Shown in pieces: positions 15,994-25,900 of a stretch of DNA of 64,000 nucleotides (positions within the stretch are counted from its first letter, which is position 1; every line of letters begins with the position of its first letter). The DNA is from Pelomonas parva (GTDB lineage: Bacteria; Pseudomonadota; Gammaproteobacteria; Burkholderiales; Burkholderiaceae_C): assembly GCF_043555835.1 (NCBI RefSeq), contig NZ_JBIGHV010000004.1, positions 62,001-126,000 on the forward strand, in the 5' to 3' direction. A program made the translations under genes and the position numbers. The notes beneath the pieces are model-generated. The model worked only from the letters and a program-made list of their open reading frames with translations. It did not search any database and was not told the DNA's origin.

Positions 15994-16430
15994 GTCCGGC
16001 GGATGACGAAGGCGCGCTTGTCGCCGCTGTCGAAGCCGCAGCCCTCGTAGAAGGCCCAGACGGCGGGGTCCTTGCGGCTGGTGGTCAGCACGACCTTGTA
16101 CGCGCCCGCGGCCCATGTTTGCTCGATGGCATGGCGAATGACGGCCCGACCATGGCCCTGCTGGCGATGGTCGGCATGGGTCACGACGTTCTCGATGACG
16201 CCGTAGCTGCGCCCGCCGCGCGTCAGGTTCGGGATGACGACGAGGTTGCAGCTGGCGATCAGCGCATCACCCGCGAACAAGCCGAAGTGGCGCAGCCCGG
16301 GATGCGCGAACACGGCGCGCACCGCCTCTTGCGAAGGCGGTACATCACCGGCGTTCAGGTGCTCGTAGAGCGCCATGAGGGCGTCGACATCGCCGACGCC
16401 CAGGTCGCGAATCGCGACCGCTACCGTCAC
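15990..16430 (-). CDS. GNAT family N-acetyltransferase
   Basis: 146 residues. The acetyl-CoA binding segment is VVTHADHRQQGHGRAVIRHA (about 83-102), and the C-terminal AFYEGCGFDSGDKRAF is the typical GNAT end. Its ATG overlaps the stop codon of the prolyl oligopeptidase gene by 4 bp, so the two form an operon. It is convergent with, and overlaps by 4 bp, the SPOR-like gene. Confidence 0.85.
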   Translation of the reverse strand: MTVAVAIRDLGVGDVDALMALYEHLNAGDVPPSQEAVRAVFAHPGLRHFGLFAGDALIASCNLVVIPNLTRGGRSYGVIENVVTHADHRQQGHGRAVIRHAIEQTWAAGAYKVVLTTSRKDPAVWAFYEGCGFDSGDKRAFVIRRT

Positions 16431-18553
16431 TTCACTTCCAACTTCATGGTGTTGGCAATGAAGGCCAGCACGTCGCTGCGCTCCTCGATGATCTTGGAGG
16501 TGGGCTTGCCCGCGCCGTGACCGGCATTGGTCTCGATGCGGATCAACTTGGGCGCGGCGCCGGTGTCGACGGCCTGCAGCGCGGCGGCGTACTTGAAGCT
16601 GTGCGCCGGCACGACACGGTCGTCATGGTCGGCCGTCGTGATCAGCACGGCCGGGTACTTGGCGCCACTCTTGATGTTGTGCATCGGCGAGTAGGCGTGC
16701 AGCGCACGGAACATCTCGGGGCTGTCCTTGCTGGTGCCGTAGTCCGACGCCCAGGCCCAGCCGATCGTGAAGTTCTGGTAGCGCAGCATGTCCATGACGC
16801 CCACCTGCGGCACGCCGGCGGCGAACAGGTCCGGGCGCTGGTTGACGACCGCGCCGACCAGCAGGCCGCCGTTGCTGCCGCCGTTGACGGCCAGCGTCGC
16901 CGGGCTGGCGATGCCCTGCTTGACCAGCCATTCGCCGGCGGCGATGAAGTCGTCGAAGACGTTCTGCTTCTTCAGCTTGGTGCCGGCCTCGTGCCAGGCC
17001 GAGCCGTACTCGCCGCCGCCGCGGATGGCGGCGATGACGTAGACGCCACCCATGCGCAGCCAGGTGGCGGCCGTGACACCGTAGCCCGGCGTCATGGCGA
17101 TGTTGAAGCCGCCGTAGCCGTACAGCAGCGTCGGGTTGGTGCCGTCCAGCTTCAAGCCCTTCTTCGCGGCGATGAAGATGGGGAAGCGCGTGCCGTCCTT
17201 GCTGGTGACGAACTCGCGGCGGGTCTCGAACTCCTCGGCATTGAAGGCGGTCTTGGGCTTCTTGAACAGCGTGATCGCGCCGGTTTTCACGTCGTAGCGC
17301 AGCACCTCGGCCGGCGTGGTCAGGCTGGTGAAGCTGAAGAAGGTTTCCTTGTCGGTCCAGCGGCCGCCGAAGCCGCTGGCCGTGCCGATGCCGGGCAGCT
17401 TGACCTCGCTGAGCGGCTTGCCGTCGGCGCCGTGCACACGCACCAGGGTGGCCGCGTCGTTCAGGTAGCTCAGCAGGAAGCGGCCGCCGACGGCGGATGC
17501 GCCGGTCATCGCATCCTTGCCCTCGGCCACCAGCGTCTTCCAGCCGGCCGGCGCGGGGTTCTTCAGGTCGATGGCAATGAGGCGGCCGCGCGGCGCGTCC
17601 TTGTCGGTCTTGACGATCAGCTTGCTGCCCAGGACGGCGACCGGGTTGTACTGGGCGTCAAAGTCCAGCGTGAGGGTCTGCGGCTTGCCGCCGGCGAAGC
17701 CACCCTTGGGCAGCGGCAAGGTCATCAGGCCGTTCTTGCTGCCGCCTTTCCAGACGGTGATGAGCAGCAGCTGGCCGTCGTCCGACACGTCGGCACCGAA
17801 GCCCCATTCCTTGTTGTCGCGGTTCTCGGCGACGAGCACGTCTTGGGCCTGAGGCGTGCCCAGGCGGTGGTAGTAGAGCTTGTGGAAGTAGTTGGCGCCG
17901 GTGAGCTTGGCGCCTTCGGCGGGCGCGTCGTAGCGCGAGTAGAAGAAGCCCTTGCCGTCGGCCGTCCAGGCGGCGCTGCTGAACTTGACCCAGTCGATCT
18001 TGTCTTCCAGGTCCTGGCCGGTGGCGACGTCGCGCACCTTCCAGGTCTGCCAGTCGGAGCCCGCGCCTGCCACGCCATAGGCCAGCAGCTTGCCGTCGCG
18101 CGAGGGCACGGCGCCGGTCAGCGCGACGGTGCCGTCCTTGGAGAAGCCGTTCGGGTCCAGCACGACAGTGGGCGTGTCCTTCAGGGACTTGGCGGTGTAC
18201 AGCACGTTCTGCTGCTGCAGGCCGTCGTTGCGGCTCCAGAAGTAGCGGCCGCCTTCCTGGAAGGGGATGCCGAAGCGCTCGAAGTTGTACAGCTCGGTGT
18301 AGATACGCCGCGCCGGCACCCGCTGCGGCATGGCGGCGAGGAACTTGTCGGTGACCTCGTTCTGGGCGGTGACCCAGGCCTTGGTCTCGGCGCTGTTGTC
18401 GTCTTCCAGCCAGCGGTAGGGGTCGGCGACGGTCGTGCCGTGGTAGGAGTCGACCTGGTCGACCTTGCGCGTGACGGGATAGTTCAAGCCTTGGGCCTGG
18501 GCGCTTGTGGCGAGCATGGCCGAGATGGCGAGGGCGGGCAGGGTGAGCTTCAT
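16427..18553 (-). CDS. Secreted prolyl oligopeptidase (S9A family)
   Basis: 708 residues. Signal peptide MKLTLPALAISAMLATSAQA, then the S9 seven-bladed propeller domain (about 30-420) and a C-terminal alpha/beta hydrolase domain. Catalytic Ser sits in NGGSNGGLLVG, Asp in DHDDRVVP and His in NAGHGAGKP, all in the normal order. It cleaves short proline-containing peptides; the signal peptide places it in the periplasm or outside. RYWLEDDN-like and YGYGGFNIA motifs match the family. It is followed directly by a GNAT gene in the same operon. Confidence 0.92.
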   Translation of the reverse strand: MKLTLPALAISAMLATSAQAQGLNYPVTRKVDQVDSYHGTTVADPYRWLEDDNSAETKAWVTAQNEVTDKFLAAMPQRVPARRIYTELYNFERFGIPFQEGGRYFWSRNDGLQQQNVLYTAKSLKDTPTVVLDPNGFSKDGTVALTGAVPSRDGKLLAYGVAGAGSDWQTWKVRDVATGQDLEDKIDWVKFSSAAWTADGKGFFYSRYDAPAEGAKLTGANYFHKLYYHRLGTPQAQDVLVAENRDNKEWGFGADVSDDGQLLLITVWKGGSKNGLMTLPLPKGGFAGGKPQTLTLDFDAQYNPVAVLGSKLIVKTDKDAPRGRLIAIDLKNPAPAGWKTLVAEGKDAMTGASAVGGRFLLSYLNDAATLVRVHGADGKPLSEVKLPGIGTASGFGGRWTDKETFFSFTSLTTPAEVLRYDVKTGAITLFKKPKTAFNAEEFETRREFVTSKDGTRFPIFIAAKKGLKLDGTNPTLLYGYGGFNIAMTPGYGVTAATWLRMGGVYVIAAIRGGGEYGSAWHEAGTKLKKQNVFDDFIAAGEWLVKQGIASPATLAVNGGSNGGLLVGAVVNQRPDLFAAGVPQVGVMDMLRYQNFTIGWAWASDYGTSKDSPEMFRALHAYSPMHNIKSGAKYPAVLITTADHDDRVVPAHSFKYAAALQAVDTGAAPKLIRIETNAGHGAGKPTSKIIEERSDVLAFIANTMKLEVK

Positions 18554-18640
18554 CAGGGGTGTCCTGGTTGAGAGGACACTGATTTTCGGCGACGCGCGCG
18601 GGCGCCGCCGATGGTCATGCGATGAAACCCTGAGGGCCGC

Positions 18641-19870
18641 TCAGCTCCGGTAGTCGGCGTTGATGGTCACGTAGTCGTGGCTGAGGTCGCAGGTCCAGAC
18701 CGTCGCGCTGGCCGCGCCGCGGTTCAGGCCGACGCGGATGGTGATCTCGCTCTGCTTCATGACGCGCTGGCCGTCTTCCTCGCGGTACTCGGGCCGGCGG
18801 CCGCCGCGGGTGACGACGTGGACATCGTCCAGGTGCAGGTCGATGAGGCTCTGGTCCAGGTCGCCGATGCCGGCGTAGCCGACCGCCGCCAGGATGCGGC
18901 CCAGGTTGGGGTCGCTGGCGAAGAAGGCCGTCTTGACCAGCGGCGAGTGGGCGATGGCGTAGGCCGCCAGCTTGCACTCGGCCTCGTCGCGGCCGCCCTC
19001 GATGGTGATGGCGATGAACTTGGTTGCGCCCTCGCCGTCCCGAACGATGGCCTGGGCCAGCTCCTGCGCCAGTGCGATCAGCGCCTCGCGCAGGGTCTTG
19101 GCATCGGCGCTGTCCAGCGACGTGATCTCGGCGTGCGCTGCGCGGCGAGAGGCGATCAGCAGGAAGCAGTCGTTGGTGGACGTGTCGCCGTCGATGGTGA
19201 TGCGGTTGAACGAAGCATCCGCCGCTTCCTTGACCAGCGGCTGCAGCAGGGCCGGGGCGATGTTGGCGTCCGTCGCGACGAAGCCCAGCATCGTCGCCAT
19301 GTTGGGCCGGATCATGCCGGCGCCCTTGGAGATGCCGCTCAGCGTGACCGGCACGCCGCCCAGCGTGATGCGACGCGACGCGGCCTTGGGCAGCGTGTCC
19401 GTCGTCATGATGCCCAGCGCCGCCTCGCCCCAGCCATCGTCGCGCAGCGCCGCCAGCGCGCCAGGCAGGCCGGCGGTGATGCGGTCGACGGGCAGCGTCT
19501 CCATGATGACGCCGGTGGAGAAGGGCAGCACCTGTTCTGGCTTGCAGCCGATCAGCTCGGCCAGCGCCTGGCAGGTCTGGCGCGCACGGGCCAGGCCGTC
19601 GGCGCCGGTGCCGGCATTGGCATTGCCGGTGTTGATGAGCAGCGCTCGCACGCCCGAACCGGCGGCCAGGTGCTCGCGACACACCTGCACGGGTGCGGCG
19701 CAGAAGCGGTTGGTCGTGAAGACGCCGGCCACCGCCGCGCCCTCCTCCAGCGCGATGACGCTGAGGTCGCGCCGGTTGGCCTTGCGCACGCCGGCCATCG
19801 TCACGCCGAGGCGCACGCCCGGCACGGGCAACAGGGAGGCGGGATCGGGGGCGGAGAGATTGACGGGCAT
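18641..19870 (-). CDS. argJ: Arginine biosynthesis bifunctional protein ArgJ
   Basis: 409 residues, the normal length. The autocleavage site is PNMATMLGF (about residue 194), where the precursor cuts before Thr into alpha and beta chains. GVFTTNRFCAAPV near the start and the RGGRRPEYRE region near the end are conserved. The enzyme transfers acetyl from acetylornithine to glutamate (and may also use acetyl-CoA), closing the arginine acetyl cycle with ArgB at the other end of the window. In many Burkholderiales argJ follows secA closely; here about 17 kb of surface-protein genes lie between them. Confidence 0.95.
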   Translation of the reverse strand: MPVNLSAPDPASLLPVPGVRLGVTMAGVRKANRRDLSVIALEEGAAVAGVFTTNRFCAAPVQVCREHLAAGSGVRALLINTGNANAGTGADGLARARQTCQALAELIGCKPEQVLPFSTGVIMETLPVDRITAGLPGALAALRDDGWGEAALGIMTTDTLPKAASRRITLGGVPVTLSGISKGAGMIRPNMATMLGFVATDANIAPALLQPLVKEAADASFNRITIDGDTSTNDCFLLIASRRAAHAEITSLDSADAKTLREALIALAQELAQAIVRDGEGATKFIAITIEGGRDEAECKLAAYAIAHSPLVKTAFFASDPNLGRILAAVGYAGIGDLDQSLIDLHLDDVHVVTRGGRRPEYREEDGQRVMKQSEITIRVGLNRGAASATVWTCDLSHDYVTINADYRS

Positions 19871-19986
19871 GGCGCGCTCGGGTTGGTCAGGGAAAGCGCG
19901 CGAATTCTATGAAGTGACGGCGACGGCGCCGTGGCACCCGCCCAGGTTGACCCCGGACGGGTGGCCCCTCCTACCCCTGCCTGCCC

Positions 19987-22900
19987 TCACCTGGCATTGC
20001 CCAGGCGGACGCGCGCGGAGGCCGCCTGGCCATCGGAGGTCTGTGCCACGACCTGCACGTCGAGCGCGCCGGTGCCCGCTGGCGGCACGCCTTCCAGGCG
20101 GCCCGTCTGCGCATCGATGCGCAGCCAGGCCGGCAAGGGTCGGCCGTCGCTCAGGGTGGCGCTGTAGGTCACCTGCGCGCCGGCCGGCGGGCTGAAGAGG
20201 CGGTCGGTCGCGAAGCCGCGGCCGATGTCCGCAGGCTGCAGTTGGGTGACCGGCTGAAGCACGACCAGGCGCGCAGCGGTGGGAGCGGCGGTCGAGCCGG
20301 CATCCACCGCAGCGGCCGCAGGAGCCGAAGGCGCCGCAGCGGCGACGGCATCCGGCGCCGGCGCGGCATTGGTTGGCGCTGCAGCCGGCGCCGCAACCCC
20401 ACCGCCCAGCACCGTCAACGAACCGGACGGCCCCATCGCTGTGCCGCCGGCCGCCGGCAGTGGCGCGTTCAGCACCGGCTGCGTGACGGACGGGTTGGCC
20501 AGCGCGTCGCCGGGTGTCTGGACGACCTGCGTCTGCAGGTTCTCGGACTTGACGGCAGGCGAGGGCTTCACGGTGAGCACGCCGTCCACCAGCGTCAGCG
20601 CATAGTTCTGCGCACTGGCACCGCTGATCTGGATGGCGTAGCTGCCGGGTGGCGTGCCCGCGCCGCTGGGGGCGCTGAGGGCGGCACCCTGGACGACGGC
20701 GGCGGTGTCCTGGTAGCGCAGCTGGCTGGCGTCGAGCGACCAGGTCAGTGCCGGGTCCTGCTCACCGGCCGTCTTGGTCTTGTCGTCGGCCGTCAGCGTC
20801 AGGGGCGCCTGGGTCACGGTCAGTACGCCATTGCGCACGGTGACCGCGTAGTTGGCCGCCGTGGCCTGGCCGCTGATGGCGTGCGTGCCGGCCGTGGCCT
20901 GGGCGCCGGTGGCCGTGCTCACGCCGGCCACCTGCACTGCGGCGGCACTGTCGCCGTACTTGAGCTGGCTGGCGCTCACGGTCCAGGTGGCCGTGGGTTC
21001 GGCCGCGCCGTAAACCTTGGTCAACGGGTCGAAGGCCAGCGTCAGCGGCGCCTTGTCCACGCTCAGCGTGGCTGGCACGAACTGGGTGATGCGGTAGTTG
21101 GCATCGAGCTTAAGCGTGCCCAACGTGATGGCGTGGTTGCCGGCTGTGGCCTGGGCGCCGGTGGCGGTGTCCAGCTGGCCGGTGGCGGCGCCGGTGTCGC
21201 CCGCGACCAGGCCGGTGAGGCGATAGCTGAGCGTGGGGTCGGCGTCGCCGTAGACCTTGCGCTGGTCGTCGGCCGTCACGCTCAGCGCACGCGGCGTGAT
21301 CGCGGCGCTGGACTGCGGCTGCACGTCGACCGTGTAGTTGCCCAGGTCCGCGCCGCCCAGCGAGGCGACGACCGCGACGACCTTGCCCTGGCCGACGTTC
21401 CTGTCGGCGAAGTTGCCGGTGACGCTGTTGACCAGGACCTGGTCGCCCGTCACCAGGCCCTGCCACTGCACGCCCTGTGCGCTGACCTGGGCGGCCAGCG
21501 TGCCGTCGTAGACCTTGTCCTGCGCCTGCAGGCCGGTCACGGTCAACGACCTGGGGGCGATGTCGGCGGCCAGGCCGGTGGGCTGGCTGATGCTGTAGTT
21601 GCCCGCAGCGGCGCCCTCCAGCGTGCCGGCCACGGTGATGGGCTTGGCCGTGCCGACGTTCTTGTCGGCGAAGTGGCCGGTCTGCGTCAGCGTGACGACA
21701 TCGCCGCCGACGAGGCCGACGACGCTGCCGCCGCTGAGCGTGGCGACGGTGCTGCCGTCGTAGACCTTGGTGGCAGCGACGGTGCCGGAGATGGTCACCG
21801 TGCGCGAGCTGACGCTGGCGCTCAGGCCCGTGGGCTGCACGACGCTGTAGTTGCCGGCGTCCGTGCCCGCCAAGGTGTTGGCGGCGATGACGGCCTTGGC
21901 TGTGCCGAAGTTCCGGTCGGTAAAGTTGCCGGCCTCCACCAGCGCCACGGTGTCACCACTGACGATGCCCACCAAGCTGCCGCCGGTCAGCGTGGCCGCC
22001 GTGCTGCCGTCGTAGACCTTGTCGGCCACCGTGGTGCCCGTGACCGAGACAGCCTTGGGCGCGACCGTGCCGGTCAGGTTGGTGGGCTGGATGACGCTGT
22101 AGTTACCGGCATCGCTGCCGGCCAGAGCGCTGGTGGCGATGACGGCCTTGGCCGCGCCCACGTTCTTGTCGGCGAAGGCGCCGGTCTCGTTCAATGTGAC
22201 CGAGTCGCCCGCCACGAGACCGGCGACGCTGCCACCACTGAGCGTGGCCGTGGTGCTGCCGTCATAGACCTTCTCGGCCACGACGGTGCCGGTGACGGTG
22301 ACGCTCTTGGGTGTGACGCTGCCGCTGAGGTTGGTGGGCTGCGTGAGGCTGTAGTTGCCGGCATCGGCGCCGCCCAGCACGCCGGCCGCGGTGACGGACT
22401 TGTTGCTGCCGGCGTTCTTGTCGGCAAACATGCCAGCCTGCGTCAACGAGACGCTGTCGCCGCCCACGAGGCCTTGCAGCATGCCGCCGGTGAGTGCGGC
22501 GGCCGTGCTGCCGTCGTACACCTTGTCGACGACCGTGGTGCCTGTGACCGTGATGGTCTTGGGCGTGACGGCCGCTGTCAGGTTGGCGGGCTGCGTCAGC
22601 TGGTAGTTGCCGGCATCGATACCGCCGAGCGTGTCGGTCGCGGTGACGGTCTTGACCGCCGCCGCGTTCTTGTCGGCGAACTGGCCGGACTGGGCGAGCG
22701 TGACGGTGTCGCCACCCACCAGGCCGCTCAGGCTGCCGCCGCTCAGCGAGGCATGGGTGGTGCCGTCGTAGACCTTGTCGGCCACCGTCGTGCCACTGAC
22801 CGTGATGACCTTGGGCGTCACGCTGCCGGTCAGGTTGGCGGGTTGTGTCAGCGCGTAGTTGGCGGCGTCGCCACCGCCCAGGGAATTGGCGGCGGTGACG

Positions 22901-25900
22901 GCCTTGCCTGCGCCGACGTTCTTGTCGGCAAAGGCGCCGGCCTGCGTCAGGGTCACCGTGTCGCCGGTGACCAGTCCGTCCAGGCTGCCACCCACCAGCG
23001 TCGCAGCGGTGCTGCCGTCGTAGACCTTCTCGGCCACGACGGTGCCGGTGACGGTGACGCTCTTGGGTGTGACGCTGCCGCTGAGGTTGGTGGGCTGCGT
23101 GAGGCTGTAGTTGCCGGCATCGGCGCCGCCCAGCACGTCGGCCGCGGTGACGGACTTGTTGCTGCCGGCGTTCTTGTCGGCAAACATGCCAGCCTGCGTC
23201 AACGAGACGCTGTCGCCTCCCACGAGGCCTTGCAGCGTGCCGCCGGTGAGCGCGGCAGCCGTGCTGCCGTCGTACACCTTGTCGACGACCGTGGTGCCCG
23301 TGACCGTGATGGTCTTGGGCGCGACGGCCGCTGTCAGGTTGGCGGGCTGCGTCAGCTGGTAGTTGCCGGCATCGCCGCCGCTCAGTGTGCCGGTGGCGAT
23401 GACGGTCTTGGCTGCGCCTGCGTTCTTGTCGGTGAACTGGCCGGATTCGGCCAGCGTGACGGTGTCGCCATTCACCAGGCCGCTCAGGCTGCCGCCGCTC
23501 AGCGAGGCGATGGTCGTGCCGTCGTAGACCTTGTCGGCCACCACTGTGCCGCTGACGGTGATGGTCTTGGGCGTGACGCTGCCGGTGAGGTTGGTGGGCT
23601 GGGTCAGCGCGTAGTTGCCAGCATCGGCGCCACCGAGGAAGTCGGCTGCCGTGACCACCTTGCTGGTGCCGGCGTTCTTGTCGGCGAAGCTGCCAGCCTG
23701 CGTCAGCATGACGGTGTCGCCATTGACGAGGCCATCCAGGCTGCCGCCCACCAACGTGGCGGCGGTGCTGCCGTCATAAACCTTGTCGGCAACGGCCGTG
23801 CCGATGACGGTGATGGTCTTGGGCGTCACGGTGCCGGTCAGGCCGGTGGGTTGGGTGAGCGCGTAGTTGCCGGCGTCACCGCCGCCCAGTGTGCTGGTGG
23901 CCGTCACCGCCTTCGTGGCGCCGACGTTCTTGTCGGCGTAGTGGCCGCTTTCGGCCAGCGTGACGGTGTCACCGCCCACCAGGCCCTGCAGACTGCCGCC
24001 GGTGAGTGCGGCGGTCGTCGAGCCGTCATAGACCTTGGCCGCCACGGTGGTGCCGGTGACGGTGATGGCCTTGGGCGTGATGTCGGCCGTCAGCGTGCCC
24101 GGCTGCGTGATCGTGTAGTTGACCGCGTCGCCGCCGCCGAGCGTGTCGGCAATCGTCACGGTCCTGGCGATGCCGGCGTTCTTGTCGGCAAAGCTGCCGG
24201 CCTGCGCCAGCGTGACGGTGTCGCCAAACACCAGGCCCTGCAGGCTACCGCCGGTGATGGCGGCCGTGGTGCTGCCGTCATAGACCTTGTTGGCCACGGC
24301 GCTGCCGGTGACGGTGATGGCCTTGGGCGTGATGTCGGCCGTCAGGCCGGTGGGCTGCGTGATGGTGTAGTTGCCCGCGTCGCCGCCGCCGAGCGTGTCG
24401 GCAATCGTCACGGCCTTGGCGATGCCGGCGTTCTTGTCGGCAAAGCTGCCGGCCTGCGTCAGCGTGACGGTGTCGCCGCCCACGAGGCCCACCAGGCTGC
24501 CGCTGCTGATCACCGCCGTCACCGTGCCGTCATAGACCTTGGCAGCCGCAACGCTGCCGGTGACCGTGAGGGCCTTGGGCGTGATGTCGGCTGTCAGGCC
24601 GGTGGGCTGGGTCAGCGAGTAGTTGCTGGCGCTGCCACCGCCGATGCTGTTGGCGGCTGTCACCGGCTTGGCCGTGCCCGCGTTCTTGTCGAGGAAGCTG
24701 CCAGCCTGTGTCAGCGTGACGGTGTCGCCGCCAACGACGCCCTGCAGCGTGCCGCCGCTGAGCGCGGCCAGCAGGCCGCCGTCGTAGACGCGGCTGGCCA
24801 CGCTGGTGCCGGTCACCGTCAGCGCCTTGGGGCTGATGGTGGCGGCCTGGGTGCCAAAGCTCAGCGTGTAGTTGCCGGACTGCGCGCCGGTCAGCGTCAG
24901 GCCACCGAACTGCACCTGCGAAGCCAGCAGGACCTGGGCGCTGTCATAGGTGGCCGTGGCCGTGCCGGTCAGCGAGACGGTGTCCAGCGAATACGGCTTG
25001 CCGTCTGCCGTGCTGCCGGCGCCGGCCGTCTGGCTGGCCAGCAGCGCGCCGCTGCCGGTGGGCGTGGCGGCCGTGTTGCCGTCGTAGGCCTTGCTGGCCG
25101 CGACCGAGAGGCCGCTGACGTCCAGCGCCTTGGGCGTGATGTCCGCCGTCACGGAGCCGGCGCTGATCGTGTAGTTGCCGGCGTCCGCGCCGCCGAGCGT
25201 CAGGCCCGACAGCGTGACCGACTTGCCCGTGCCCGCGTGGCGGTCCGCAAACGCACCGGCGCCCGTGCCGGAGAGGGACACGGTGTCACCGCTCAGTGCC
25301 TTGCCGTCGTTGAAGGTCGCACCGCCCGAGGCGATGGCGCCGGTGCCCGTCACCTGCGCGGTGGTCGTGCCGTCGTAGACCTTGCCGGCTGCGCTCAGGC
25401 CCGTGACGTTGATCGCCTTGGGGTTGACGACGAAGTTGCTGCTGCCGGGGGTGACGTTGACCTGGTAGCCGAGGTCGGCGGCGAACGTGCCCTGCCCGTT
25501 CAGCGTCACCGTGTAGGTGCCGGCCGGGATGAAGCCGGCGCCGGAGGGCGTGTAGCTGCTGGTGGAGAAGTTCAGCGCGCCGGTGGTGGCCGAACCCTGG
25601 GTGTCGCCGTCGATGAAGCCGGCAACATTGACACCGGGCACCGCGCCCGCCGTGCCGTAGTCGATGGTGGAGCCGGCGCCGACCGAGACGGTCAGCGTGG
25701 GTGCGGTGCTGTAGAGGAACCAGCTGCCGCTGGCCGCATAGCCCGGCGTGGCGCCGGCCGCATAGCTCTGTGCATAGTGCTTGCTGTAGCCGGTCATGCC
25801 CTCGGTGGTGTCGGTGGGCGTGGTGGAGTAGACGAGGTAGCGGCCGTTGGGCGCGCTCAGGCCGGTGTTGGCGGCCTTGTTGTTGACGAAGTTGCGGCCG

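Noticed and set aside
21289..25416. CRISPR-like regular repeats
   Set aside because: The 252-bp periodic repeats are in-frame protein domains with diverged units, not short repeats with unique spacers.
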